DNA from: JBAZYZ01 sp964361185
GTDB lineage: Bacteria > Patescibacteriota > Minisyncoccia > Phycocordibacterales > VMEP01
Length of the DNA stretch: 15,940 nucleotides
Assembly: GCA_964361185.1 (NCBI GenBank)
Contig: CAYHZS010000013.1
Location: 1-15,940 of the forward strand
Reading direction: 5' to 3'
Both the position numbers and the translations under genes were made by a program. Below the pieces are notes generated by a model that was not told where the DNA came from, ran no database searches, and saw nothing but the letters and a program-made list of their open reading frames with translations. Positions 1-7,172 of the stretch are shown here, in pieces (position 1 is the first letter of the stretch; every line of letters begins with the position of its first letter).

Positions 1-375
1 CGCGCCGACTCCGTGCAAGCCTCCGGAAACTTTATATCCTTCTCCGCCGAATTTTCCTCCGGCATGGAGCGTGGTCATTACCGTCTCGAGCGCAGAAACT
101 TTTGTCTGCTTGTGTATATCTATCGGTATGCCTCGCCCGTTGTCTGTTACTCGAATTCCATTTTCGGGGAGAAGAACCACTTCCACATGGTCGGCAAAAC
201 CGCCCATCGCTTCATCGCGCGAGTTGTCAAAAATCTCCCAGATGAGATGATGCAGACCATCAGGACCGGTCGTGCCGATATACATCCCGGGACGTTTTCT
301 GACTGGCTCCAAACCCTCCAAAACAGAGATATCTTGGGCACTATAATGATGCCCGTTTCCTTTCTTTTCAGCCAT
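1..375 (-). CDS. gyrB: DNA gyrase subunit B, N-terminal part (runs off window)
   Basis: This is the ATPase subunit of DNA gyrase, which introduces negative supercoils together with GyrA. Only the first 125 codons are present, from ATG at 375-373 to the left edge with no stop. The protein begins MAEKKGNGHHYSAQDISVLE and continues through the GyrB hallmarks: EGLEPVRKRPGMYIG near residues 20-34, the ATP-binding helix with Glu and Asn in WEIFDNSRDEA (about residues 46-56), the DNGRGIPI loop (about 77-84), and the GGLHGVGA lid motif at the edge. The family is about 630-800 residues, so most lies outside the window. ParE is a close relative, but the start and motif spacing fit GyrB. A terminator separates it from the upstream peptidase gene, so it is probably transcribed on its own. 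No strong Shine-Dalgarno sequence precedes the ATG. Confidence 0.93.
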   Translation of the reverse strand, partial: MAEKKGNGHHYSAQDISVLEGLEPVRKRPGMYIGTTGPDGLHHLIWEIFDNSRDEAMGGFADHVEVVLLPENGIRVTDNGRGIPIDIHKQTKVSALETVMTTLHAGGKFGGEGYKVSGGLHGVGA

Positions 376-396
376 GATTTTTAGTGTATTTTAAAC

Positions 397-420
397 AAAA
401 AAAGCACCTCTTATGGTGCT
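397..420 (-). terminator. Rho-independent terminator after the C39 peptidase gene
   Basis: On the minus strand a perfect 6-bp stem AGCACC/GGTGCT (403-408 with 415-420, loop of 6) is followed by seven T residues. It lies after the peptidase stop (544) and before the gyrB start (375), so it ends the peptidase transcript. I see nothing else in the 168-bp gap (376-543). Confidence 0.75.
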
Positions 421-543
421 CTAATTTTAGCAGAAAACACCTTAAAATACAAGCATTTTATAGCAAATTATGTGGATGGCTTTTACCCTGTTAAATAGGT
501 CTTTTTTAGAGGTTTACCTGCCAAAGTTTTTGTACTCAAAAAT

Positions 544-1083
544 TTAGGCAGGCGCGATAAATATGGCCATTTTGCGCCAGTCGTGTTTGAAAGCTTTAAT
601 ATCCACAAACACATCTTTCCCTTGCTCCCTGTAGAGCGATTCCGGTTCGTTAAAGTAAAAACCTGTCAGTTGGCCTTTTCTTTCCGGGTGTTCAATCCCG
701 TCATTTTCTTCATACCCCGTAAGTACTACCATATGGAATTTCTGCTGGCCTAAAATATGCTTGGTCGTTGAAACAATAACTGGGTGTCCAGCTTTTAATT
801 CATCGTGAATTTTCTGGAACCCCATAATCTCGCCTATCTTCTCTCCCCTTTCGGCTTTCAACCCATAACTTTGCGCGACCTTCAAAAAATAATCATGGAA
901 CCATCCAGACGGTCCGTATCCCCCTTCCTCTTTTCCCTTCTCGCACATTTCCAAAAGCGGAAGGGTTTTTTTGCCGTAGAAATCTAGAACCATCTTAAGA
1001 CAAGCCATACCGCAAGCCCTCGGCATCCAGTATTGGTCTGCCACATCTAAAAATTGAGAATAGTATGGAATATCTAGCTTCAT
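544..1083 (-). CDS. C39-like cysteine peptidase family protein (Peptidase_C39_2 type)
   Basis: A 179-residue papain-fold protein of the C39-like group. It starts MKLDIPYYSQ, the usual beginning of these domains, which supports the ATG at 1083. The likely nucleophile is Cys24 in PRACGMACLK (Cys28 follows), where the family usually has CGPA. The catalytic His is H117 in KFHMVVLTGY. The third position is Asn145 in YFNEPES, where Asp-Pro is common. There is no signal peptide or membrane segment, so it appears cytosolic and is a lone domain without the ABC exporter found in bacteriocin C39 processors. Its substrate is unknown. It lies downstream of livF with a 132-bp repeat element in between. Without that element the two genes would be only 5 bp apart, which suggests they were once one operon. 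Family call fairly sure; protease activity is inferred. Confidence 0.8.
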   Translation of the reverse strand: MKLDIPYYSQFLDVADQYWMPRACGMACLKMVLDFYGKKTLPLLEMCEKGKEEGGYGPSGWFHDYFLKVAQSYGLKAERGEKIGEIMGFQKIHDELKAGHPVIVSTTKHILGQQKFHMVVLTGYEENDGIEHPERKGQLTGFYFNEPESLYREQGKDVFVDIKAFKHDWRKMAIFIAPA

Positions 1084-1214
1084 CGGGTAGTAGAAAATGG
1101 CACCGCTCTTACAGGAGCAGTTTTACCACTATTCTTATATTAGGTTTAATAATCTCTTGCATTATAATCTTAAAATTAATACACATTTCTCCAGTGTCAT
1201 TTTTCACTACCCGA
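1083..1214. mobile_element. MITE-like element, copy 1 (132 bp, terminal inverted repeats)
   Basis: The ends are imperfect inverted repeats of about 22 bp: the left end begins TCGGGTAGTAGAAAATGGCA, and the reverse complement of the right end begins TCGGGTAGTGAAAAATGACA. The element is flanked by direct repeats TTCA at 1079-1082 and 1215-1218, as expected of a target-site duplication. A small internal hairpin, GCTC-TTACAG-GAGC, follows the left arm. The relative at 13796-13925 shares the ends, the internal hairpin and the length. Its left edge supplies the A of the peptidase ATG on the minus strand. It encodes no transposase, so any mobility would need one supplied elsewhere. A structured regulatory leader is the alternative reading. 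Confidence 0.65.
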
Positions 1215-1224
1215 TTCATTTGAA

Positions 1225-1941
1225 TTATGCCAAAAAGACCTTTTCCAAATCCGCGCTTCCAACCAGCCTACTCGCTTCTTTCTCCAGTACAATCTTTCCG
1301 CGAGATAACACATAGGCGCGCTTGGCCACACCGAGAACCGAGGCAATGCTATGCTCCACGATTACTATGGCTATCTTTCGCAATTGATTTATTTCTGTAA
1401 TTTTCGCGAATACCTCTTTTACAATCTTCGGAGAAAGTCCGAGGGATGGCTCATCAAGAAGAAGGATTTTTGGGTCGCTTACCAATCCGCGGGCTATAGT
1501 GAGCATCTGTTGCTGTCCGCCGGAAAGCAGGCCTGCCTTAACATTAAGCTTTTCTTTTAACGCCGGAAAAAATTCCAGCACTTCTTCAATATTTATTTTT
1601 ACGTCTTTCTTGTTTGGAAGAGCATATCCACCTAGTTCAAGATTTTCATAGACCGTTAAGCTCTTAAACACCTGTCTGCCCTGTGGTACATAGGTGATTC
1701 CTCGCGCCACCATTTCGTGGGGTTTAGGTTTAATTTCCTTTTCGTGCCACAACACTTTACCGTGCGCAAGTGGAGCCAAGCCGAAAATGGCTTTGAGTGC
1801 GGTAGATTTTCCGGCGCCATTGGGACCCATGAGCGCGATTATTTCTCCTTCATCAATCTGGATTGTCACACTATCCAATGCCCGAATCCCGCCATAGTGC
1901 ACGGAGGCATTTTCAAGCTTCAGTAGAATTTCCTTTTGCAT
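1225..1941 (-). CDS. livF: Branched-chain amino-acid ABC transporter ATPase LivF
   Basis: One of the two cytosolic ATPases powering the Liv/HAAT importer. It is 238 residues, matching the family (about 235). Walker A is GPNGAGKST at 39-47, the Q-loop Gln is at 87 in YVPQGRQVF, the ABC signature is LSGGQQQ at 139-145, Walker B is ILLLDEPS at 159-166, and the switch His is H197 in VIVEHS. The YVPQGRQVF and LTVYENLELG segments are typical of LivF, not LivG. The ATG at 1941 lies 1 bp from the stop of the upstream SBP1 gene, so the two are surely co-transcribed. It should pair with LivG, which is encoded about 3.4 kb away behind a different regulator. This is a split arrangement, since livG and livF are usually adjacent. 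Confidence 0.95.
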   Translation of the reverse strand: MQKEILLKLENASVHYGGIRALDSVTIQIDEGEIIALMGPNGAGKSTALKAIFGLAPLAHGKVLWHEKEIKPKPHEMVARGITYVPQGRQVFKSLTVYENLELGGYALPNKKDVKINIEEVLEFFPALKEKLNVKAGLLSGGQQQMLTIARGLVSDPKILLLDEPSLGLSPKIVKEVFAKITEINQLRKIAIVIVEHSIASVLGVAKRAYVLSRGKIVLEKEASRLVGSADLEKVFLA

Positions 1942-1942
1942 T

Positions 1943-3031
1943 TTACCTTGCTCGTATTACCTTCCAGGCTCCGCCTAAAATATCTCCGTCTTTGTTAAAT
2001 TGATATTTAGTATTATAGCCATTATAGTCAGTGTTTTGGCGAATATAGTCGTTAAGAGGAGTGTCGCCATGATTTTTAATTGCATTAACAAGTATCATGA
2101 GTGAATCGTAAGCCGAATCTGAATAGTGTAAAGGTTCAGAGTTGTAACGATTTTTAAAAATTGTTTTAAATTCTTCAGCAAGAACATTTTCTTTACTGAA
2201 AGTAAAAATCTTCATGTTGTTTTCTGGTATTTGTTTTTTACCGATAGCAACAGTGATATTTTCATCAGAAAGAAATGGTATGTTCCAGTTTAATTCACCC
2301 AGTCTTTTGGCTATTATTATTTCGCCATCATATGAACCTGACCACAAAATGGCATCTGCACCAAGATTTTTTGCCTTAATCATAATGATAGAAATGTCAC
2401 TACTTTCAGAGCCAAAACTGACTTTTTCCGCTAATACTTCTTTCCCACCAGCTCCCAAAATGGCTTTTTGGAAAACTGCAAGATGACTTTCTGACCAAGG
2501 GAAATTACCGTTTACTATAAAAGCTGGTTTCTTAATTTTCTGCTCTTTAAACCATTCTGTAAGTGGCACAGTTTTTTTATCAGTACTTATATAGCCGTAA
2601 AAAACATATTCGCTTGGCATAGCAACCAAACCATAACTAAGACTCGGAGCAAAAGCCACGATTTTTGATTCATTTATTATTGGAAGTGAAGGTTGCATCA
2701 AGTAGCTCCATTGCCAACCAATAAGAGCGTCCACGCCTGAAGTTATGAGTTGCCTGGTAGCAGACACAGTCTGCTTGGCGTCTGTTGCGTCGTCTTGATA
2801 CAGGAGTTCAACATCAACACCTTTCTCTTTTAATTTTTCTTGGGCCAAATCTAATCCTCGCTTAATAGCCTCACCATCTTCTGCGCCGTAACCTGAAAGT
2901 GACAAAACAACCCCGATTTTAATCGGCGTTTGGTTGTTCGATATGTTATCCTCCTTTTTAGTCTGCCAGTACCAGATTCCTCCTGCAACGACAACAACTA
3001 CAATAACCCAGCCAATGACTTTATTATTCAT
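1943..3031 (-). CDS. Branched-chain amino-acid-type substrate-binding protein SBP1 (membrane anchored)
   Basis: Type-1 periplasmic binding protein of the Peripla_BP_6/LivJ-K group, 362 residues from the ATG at 3031. The frame extends to a TTG at 3040, but the ATG places the short basic stretch MNNK before the hydrophobic helix, as in the paralogues. A membrane helix of about 15 residues (VIGWVIVVVVVAGGIWYW) follows, then a linker without a lipobox Cys, then the domain start PIKIGVVLSLSG. The ligand-pocket region reads GWQWSYLMQPSLP and later FAPSLSYG, replacing the LIV-BP Ser and Ala-Ala-Thr positions, so the ligand may not be a branched-chain amino acid. It is directly followed by livF with a 1-bp gap. 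It probably captures a substrate outside the membrane and delivers it to LivHM. Family call sure, ligand unknown. Confidence 0.9.
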   Translation of the reverse strand: MNNKVIGWVIVVVVVAGGIWYWQTKKEDNISNNQTPIKIGVVLSLSGYGAEDGEAIKRGLDLAQEKLKEKGVDVELLYQDDATDAKQTVSATRQLITSGVDALIGWQWSYLMQPSLPIINESKIVAFAPSLSYGLVAMPSEYVFYGYISTDKKTVPLTEWFKEQKIKKPAFIVNGNFPWSESHLAVFQKAILGAGGKEVLAEKVSFGSESSDISIIMIKAKNLGADAILWSGSYDGEIIIAKRLGELNWNIPFLSDENITVAIGKKQIPENNMKIFTFSKENVLAEEFKTIFKNRYNSEPLHYSDSAYDSLMILVNAIKNHGDTPLNDYIRQNTDYNGYNTKYQFNKDGDILGGAWKVIRAR

Positions 3032-3075
3032 ATAATACAATGGTTATTTATATGTTTATCATAGTAACACGAACC

Positions 3076-3104
3076 AAAAACCACCCGCAATGCGGGTGGT
3101 TTTT
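3076..3104. terminator. Bidirectional-looking terminator between SBP2 and SBP1
   Basis: A 13-bp perfect stem, AAAAACCACCCGC with GCGGGTGGTTTTT and a 3-nt AAT loop, with A-tracts and T-tracts on both sides so that it works on either strand. On the minus strand it follows the SBP2 stop (3132). SBP1 and livF therefore need their own promoter in 3032-3075. A TATAAA box is visible there (plus-strand tttata at 3046-3051) but no convincing -35. Confidence 0.88.
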
Positions 3105-3131
3105 TGCCATTTAATTACCTTAGTTCATCAA

Positions 3132-4256
3132 TTACTTCTTCCACGTCTCTAATTTGCCATTTCTTATAACTTGAACTTCGACTGGAGTATAAGTAACCGC
3201 ATGTTTGTCATTGAATTTATACTCTCCTTCCGAGGTATTAAAAGAATTCTTCTCTAAATGTGCATTTAGATTATCCTTCCCATTTTGCGAAAGGGCTTCG
3301 GCCAATATGTACGTTGCCACATATGCTTGCGAGGCATAATTAATGGGATTCACTTCATATTTCTTCTTGAAGGACTCTATAAACTTCTCACTACCAAGTA
3401 CATCCCAGTTTAAGACGATAACATCATCGAGAATAGACATATTAATATCTTTTCTAGCCAAGGCATTGCGAATATCGTTGTGAGTTACGAATTTTGGTCT
3501 AAAACCTAATCTTTTTGAGTCATTCACAAACCGAATAAAATCGTCCTGTAACATATCCGCAAAAACAAGATCAACATCCTGTTGTTTCAAGCGCAAGATA
3601 TAGCTTGGCCACTCGGTAGTACCAAGGTTCTGATAGACTTCTTCCACAATTTTACCTTTATTTTGTCCCTCGGAAATCTCGTTCAATGTGCTGGCAAATT
3701 GATTCCCAAAGCCAGAGGCATAGTGAACTACCGCCATTTTTTTATAGTCTGCCGATTCCAGAAACGGTTTTAGAGTTTTCACGATGTCCTTAAGGTCAAT
3801 TAGCATCGTGAAGCTGTTTTTATTCGTGTCTAGGGTACCGTCAATTCTCGAAGCCATTGGTGTAATAACCACCACGCTACCGTTCTCTGCTTCCTTAAAT
3901 AAAGGAGAGACCACAAAATCAAAGTTCCCACCAATAATAGCATCAACATTGTCTATACTTGTTAATTTTTTGTAAGCTCCAATTGCCGCTTTGCCGTCAG
4001 TTCTATCGTCTTCTGATACCACAACTATTTTCCTGCCATTAATTCCCCCATTCTGATTTATTTCATCAACAGCCAGCATCACGCCTCTATATGTCATTTC
4101 CCCAAAGGCACTGGCAAAACCGGTTTGAGAAAAAATGGTTCCAATCCTAATAGGCTCGTTCGTTTGTGATGCTTTTTTGTCATTCCCAGTGAAGAAATAG
4201 CCCGCACCGACAATGATTATTATAAGAGCAATGACCCCAACTAGAATTTTGTTCAT
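3132..4256 (-). CDS. Branched-chain amino-acid-type substrate-binding protein SBP2 (membrane anchored)
   Basis: 374-residue type-1 binding protein. MNKILVG precedes a hydrophobic helix (LIIIIVGAGYFF, about residues 9-23), with no Cys lipobox and no clear signal-peptidase site, so it is likely tethered by an uncleaved anchor. The mature domain opens EPIRIGTIFSQTGFASAFGE. It contains NGGINGRKIVVVSEDDRTD, a very LivJ/K-like segment (about residues 68-86), and the hinge segment IIGGNFDFVVSPLF followed by ITPMASRID. It forms a single-gene unit: divergent from the TrmB regulator gene (start 4394, 137-bp shared upstream region) and closed by the terminator at 3076-3104. It is the gene most likely to be directly controlled by that regulator. 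Ligand unknown. Confidence 0.9.
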   Translation of the reverse strand: MNKILVGVIALIIIIVGAGYFFTGNDKKASQTNEPIRIGTIFSQTGFASAFGEMTYRGVMLAVDEINQNGGINGRKIVVVSEDDRTDGKAAIGAYKKLTSIDNVDAIIGGNFDFVVSPLFKEAENGSVVVITPMASRIDGTLDTNKNSFTMLIDLKDIVKTLKPFLESADYKKMAVVHYASGFGNQFASTLNEISEGQNKGKIVEEVYQNLGTTEWPSYILRLKQQDVDLVFADMLQDDFIRFVNDSKRLGFRPKFVTHNDIRNALARKDINMSILDDVIVLNWDVLGSEKFIESFKKKYEVNPINYASQAYVATYILAEALSQNGKDNLNAHLEKNSFNTSEGEYKFNDKHAVTYTPVEVQVIRNGKLETWKK

Positions 4257-4305
4257 ATTTTTACTTTTTGTTACAGTTTAATAACCAATACTATACTAAA
4301 CAACA

Positions 4306-4333
4306 ATAATTATGTAAAGTCTAATTATGTCAA
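4306..4333 (-). promoter_or_regulatory. Candidate promoter for SBP2
   Basis: On the minus strand, a perfect -35 TTGACA (4328-4333), a 16-bp spacer and a -10 AATTAT (4306-4311, 4 of 6 matches) lie about 50 bp before the SBP2 ATG. The weak -10 keeps confidence modest. Confidence 0.35.
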
Positions 4334-4363
4334 CATTTCTTGACCAGACCTCTTGCAAAATAA

Positions 4364-4372
4364 TGGTATTAT
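4364..4372 (+). promoter_or_regulatory. Candidate extended -10 promoter of TrmB regulator gene
   Basis: TGGTATTAT fits an extended -10 (TGn plus TATTAT, 5 of 6 matches) with start of transcription expected near 4379. That is just before the palindrome at 4381-4398, so a protein bound there would block the start region. No well-spaced -35 is seen. Confidence 0.4.
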
Positions 4373-4380
4373 GCTAATCT

Positions 4381-4398
4381 GTCATATATTTATATGAC
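4381..4398. promoter_or_regulatory. Perfect palindrome overlapping the regulator start codon (candidate operator)
   Basis: GTCATATATTTATATGAC is a perfect 8-bp inverted repeat with a 2-bp centre. It contains the ATG (4394-4396) of the regulator gene and lies right after the predicted transcription start. Its position suggests an autoregulatory operator for the TrmB protein, which would also sit within reach of the divergent SBP2 promoter. Binding is inferred. Confidence 0.5.
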
Positions 4399-5170
4399 CA
4401 ATAATTTAAAAACTGATTCAACAAAGCAGCTTCCAAATATGCTTGAGTCTATAGGTCTTACCGGGAACGACTCTCATGTCTATCTGTACTTACTTGAAAA
4501 TGGCCAAAACGTCACCGGCTCCAAAATAGCCAAGGTCAAAAAAATGCACCGGCAGTATGTACACAATTCTCTCTCTAAGCTTGAGAAGTTAGGGCTCATA
4601 GAAATTTTTAGGGAAGGACGAAAACTCCTATGTAAAGCCCTCCCGCCAGCCCAAGTTACAAAACTGGCTCAAAGGAAACTCATAGAAGCAGAAAACATAG
4701 AGAAGGAATTAAAAATCATATCCACAGTGGGCGCAGAGCAGGATTTTGAAGTTTACTATGGAGAGAAGCAGGTCAGGGATTTTGAACAAAGAATCATAAA
4801 CAATCTCGAGCAAGATACTGTGCAATATATTATAGGCGGTTCCGGCGACGCATTTATTGCTTTCTTCGGTGATGATTATTTTGAATACGCCAAGATTGCC
4901 ACCAAAAAACGCCTACACACGTACTACATCGGATGCAAAGAAGAAGCGCCTAGCTTGGAAATAGCGAGTAAAGCGAATCCTTATTTTAAATATAGGATAT
5001 TGGAAAAACTACCGCGCTCTGTGATTGTAACCGTTGTTCGCTTTAACGCGGTAACAATACACAGTGTCGACAACCCTCCTTTAATTTACATTATAAAATC
5101 AAAGCGGGTAGCAGACGACTACAAAAAATTTTTTGACATGCTCTGGAGCATGTGCGAGGAACCTAAATAG
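4394..5170 (+). CDS. TrmB-family winged-helix transcriptional regulator 1
   Basis: 258-residue regulator. Residues about 15-80 form a TrmB-type winged helix: LESIGLTGNDSHVYLYLLE (helix 1), then GSKIAKVKKMHRQYVHNSLS (turn and recognition helix), then LEKLGLIEIFREGRKLL (wing). A helical linker rich in Glu and Lys follows (about 88-110), then a C-terminal effector-like domain starting DFEVYYGEKQVRDFEQRI, a segment common after the helix in TrmB proteins. It has no membrane segment. It is divergent from SBP2 and convergent with livG, so it probably senses an amino-acid or related signal and controls the liv units. An 18-bp palindrome covers its start codon. Family call good; effector and sign of regulation unknown. 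Confidence 0.82.
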   Translation: MTNNLKTDSTKQLPNMLESIGLTGNDSHVYLYLLENGQNVTGSKIAKVKKMHRQYVHNSLSKLEKLGLIEIFREGRKLLCKALPPAQVTKLAQRKLIEAENIEKELKIISTVGAEQDFEVYYGEKQVRDFEQRIINNLEQDTVQYIIGGSGDAFIAFFGDDYFEYAKIATKKRLHTYYIGCKEEAPSLEIASKANPYFKYRILEKLPRSVIVTVVRFNAVTIHSVDNPPLIYIIKSKRVADDYKKFFDMLWSMCEEPK

Positions 5171-5230
5171 ATTCAGGAATTATAATTCAAGATTTACGAA
5201 TTATTTCGTATTTAGTACTTCGTATTTGTC

Positions 5231-5268
5231 TGCCTGCCCCGTAGTGAGCTCTGCTCTACTACCGGGGT
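5231..5268. repeat. Hairpin repeat R, copy 1, between convergent regulator 1 and livG
   Basis: A 38-bp sequence identical to 11503-11540. Its core CCCCG-TAGT-GAGC pairs with GCTC-ACTA-CGGGG through two single-base bulges (13 bp, TCT loop). Flanking AT-rich stretches are also alike (TTTG before, TTTGxTGCTT after). No T-tract follows, so it is not a classical terminator, though its place between convergent stops (5170 and 5293) suits transcription ending. It occupies the 122-bp gap. Confidence 0.8.
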
Positions 5269-5292
5269 GGTTTGATGCTTGGAATTTAGTGT

Positions 5293-6027
5293 TCATTTTC
5301 CTAAGTACGCTTCAATCACATCATCTTGGCTTAACACTTCTGCTGGTGTTCCACTGGCAATCACTTTCCCGCTATCAAGCACGTAACAATAGTCAGCCAT
5401 TCCGCGGATAAGGTCCATATTGTGTTCCACTAAGACCACGGACACTCCGGACCCGCGCAACTCTTTCAAAATACCAGAAATAATCTTAACCATCTCCGGA
5501 AAAAGACCGGCAAATGGCTCGTCAAACAGATATATGTTTGCTTTCATGGACACAGCGCGGGCAATTTCTAAAAGTTTGCGCTGACCGTAGGAAAGATTTT
5601 CTGCTAGTTCATTTCTCTTCTCCCATAATCCAACTTTTTTTAAAACATCTTCCGCTGAGTCAAGGTGAATCTTCCCATGATTTTCAAAAAGCGCGCCCCA
5701 CACATTTCGCTCGGTCAAGACCACCAGAATATTATCCAAAACGCTCAACTGCCCTATAAGCCGGACATTTTGAAAAGTCCGCGTAATCCCGTAAGAAGAA
5801 ACTTCGCTCGGGCGTATAGCGTCAACTGTAACAGAATCGCTTACGACCACGGTTCCCCCGTCCATCGGCAAAAGCCCCGTAAGCACGTTTATGAGCGTGC
5901 TTTTACCGGAACCGTTCGGACCAATGAGACCGGTAATTTTGCCGGCCTCAAATGACAAGCTGGCATGGTCCACCGCGTGTACTCCGCCGAATGATTTAAC
6001 TAAATTTTTTGTTTGAAGGAGGGACAT
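5293..6027 (-). CDS. livG: Branched-chain amino-acid ABC transporter ATPase LivG
   Basis: Second ATPase of the importer, 244 residues from the ATG at 6027. The frame runs further up to a TTG at 6108, but that extension overlaps the SBP3 end, while MSLLQTKNLVKSFGG is the usual LivG start. Walker A is GPNGSGKST at 36-44, the Q-loop Gln is Q86 in ITRTFQNVRL (typical LivG), the signature is LSYGQRK at 145-151, Walker B is IYLFDEP at 165-171, and the switch His is H202 in VLVEHNMD. It ends AYLGK at a TGA codon where LivG proteins normally end, which shows that TGA is a stop here. It is the last gene of the SBP6-5-4-3-livG run, 1 bp after the SBP3 stop. Confidence 0.95.
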   Translation of the reverse strand: MSLLQTKNLVKSFGGVHAVDHASLSFEAGKITGLIGPNGSGKSTLINVLTGLLPMDGGTVVVSDSVTVDAIRPSEVSSYGITRTFQNVRLIGQLSVLDNILVVLTERNVWGALFENHGKIHLDSAEDVLKKVGLWEKRNELAENLSYGQRKLLEIARAVSMKANIYLFDEPFAGLFPEMVKIISGILKELRGSGVSVVLVEHNMDLIRGMADYCYVLDSGKVIASGTPAEVLSQDDVIEAYLGK

Positions 6028-6028
6028 T

Positions 6029-7168
6029 CTATTCCACCACCACAAATTTGCCGTCTCTAATAATTCTGATTTCAAATTGAGAATTATCAATTTGATGTTC
6101 CTCGCCAAAACTCACATTATCCAAACCAACGCCCGGTATATTAATTTGTTCTAACATATCGCGGATTTCCGTCCCGCTTCTTGCTCCCCTTCTCAATGTT
6201 TCAAACACTATATTCGTGGCATTTATGGTATTAGTAAAGGACGATCCTGTCGGAAGTTCGCCATATGTATCTTTATATCGGGAAACCATTTCTTTGTAAG
6301 CGTCGTCCTCAATGACACGCGGATAGGTATATCGCAAACCATCAACCGCTTTTTTAAAATTCTTAATCATCCCCTCGTTTTGGGCGGAAGTCACGGAAAA
6401 GAAGTTGAAACTAAGATTTAAATCTTTAGCTTGCTTCATTAAAGAGCCGTACTGACTATCGTCTTGCACCAAAATATATACGGCATTAGGGCTTGACTGT
6501 TTTATCTTGATCAAAGTCGAACGATAATCTTTCGTTCCCACTGGAACTTCAAACCTGCCTGCAAACTGTAGCTGATTACTTGTTTTTACAACTTCCTCTG
6601 CTTGATTTGCAATAGCGGTGGTAAAAGCATCCTGATCATTAAGGATGGCAACCTTCGTCAAATTATTTTTAATGAGGTAATCACGGAAAGCCTCAACTTC
6701 CGGCAGTTGAGGCCACCAAGTAGAAAAAAGGTAGGAAAAGTCTTTTCTGTTTAACACGGACTCAAGGGCTGCGCTTGGAGTAACCAGAACAACCTTATTA
6801 GTTTCCGCTATAGGGAAACCCCCTTGAAATGAATCCCCCCAAGACGGGCCGATGATAACCTGAACTTTGTCCACGGTCGCTAGTTTCAAAATGGCGTTGG
6901 TTGTTCCGTTCGGGTCAGACCGAGTATCTTCAATGACCAATTCAACTTGTTGCCCATTAATCCCGCCGTTTCTGTTCAAATCATCAGTCATCATCCGTAT
7001 GGTTTTGAACTCATTTTCTCCCCATTCAGAAGCAAGACCGGTTTGCGCAACAGCCACTCCGATTTTAATCGGTCCGCTTGAATTTGTTGTTCTGTTTTTG
7101 TTACCCAAAACCCAAACACCACCTATGATAATCAAGAGAACGGCGAGCAAAATAAGGGGATTTTTCAT
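6029..7168 (-). CDS. Branched-chain amino-acid-type substrate-binding protein SBP3 (membrane anchored)
   Basis: 379-residue type-1 binding protein. MKNPLILLAVLLIIIGGVWV forms an N-terminal anchor with no Cys, then a polar linker to GPIKIGVAVAQTG. It carries the LivJ/K-like NGGINGQQVELVIEDTRSD (about residues 72-90), the pocket segment GPSWGDSFQGGFP and VTPSAALESV, close to the LIV-BP Ala-Ala motif but with Leu where Thr would be. Its first 60 bases are almost identical to those of SBP4 and SBP5 although the mature domains differ greatly. It starts 4 bp after the SBP4 stop and ends 1 bp before livG, so it is co-transcribed with both. Ligand unknown; amino acid or a related small polar compound is likely from the family. 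Confidence 0.9.
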   Translation of the reverse strand: MKNPLILLAVLLIIIGGVWVLGNKNRTTNSSGPIKIGVAVAQTGLASEWGENEFKTIRMMTDDLNRNGGINGQQVELVIEDTRSDPNGTTNAILKLATVDKVQVIIGPSWGDSFQGGFPIAETNKVVLVTPSAALESVLNRKDFSYLFSTWWPQLPEVEAFRDYLIKNNLTKVAILNDQDAFTTAIANQAEEVVKTSNQLQFAGRFEVPVGTKDYRSTLIKIKQSSPNAVYILVQDDSQYGSLMKQAKDLNLSFNFFSVTSAQNEGMIKNFKKAVDGLRYTYPRVIEDDAYKEMVSRYKDTYGELPTGSSFTNTINATNIVFETLRRGARSGTEIRDMLEQINIPGVGLDNVSFGEEHQIDNSQFEIRIIRDGKFVVVE

Positions 7169-7171
7169 AAA
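7111..7171 (-). repeat. Near-identical anchor-coding block, copy in SBP3
   Basis: The 61 bases covering the SBP3 start and membrane anchor differ at 2 sites from the block in SBP5 (9374-9434) and at 4 from that in SBP4 (8216-8276), by my hand comparison. The genes diverge sharply right after it, which suggests recent duplication plus gene conversion of the anchor segment. Confidence 0.7.
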
Positions 7172-7172
7172 G

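Noticed and set aside
13..384. Plus-strand 123-codon frame
   Set aside because: It is the antisense of gyrB, whose minus-strand product is clearly recognisable.
1083..1130. T-box-like string TGGCACCGC on the plus strand
   Set aside because: It resembles the T-box antiterminator motif, but no gene begins downstream on the plus strand, the rest of the T-box is missing, and copy 2 of the element has ATGGCATGGC there.
3032..3040. SBP1 start at TTG 3040
   Set aside because: The ATG at 3031 gives the same short basic start as the paralogues, and TTG is the weaker choice.
5293..5295. Possible recoded TGA (code 25, Gracilibacteria/SR1)
   Set aside because: TGA ends livG at the usual AYLGK terminus, and read-through would enter the hairpin repeat, so the standard bacterial code is used.
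6028..6108. Longer LivG with a TTG start at 6108
   Set aside because: The extension overlaps the SBP3 coding end and has no family similarity; the ATG at 6027 fits the family.
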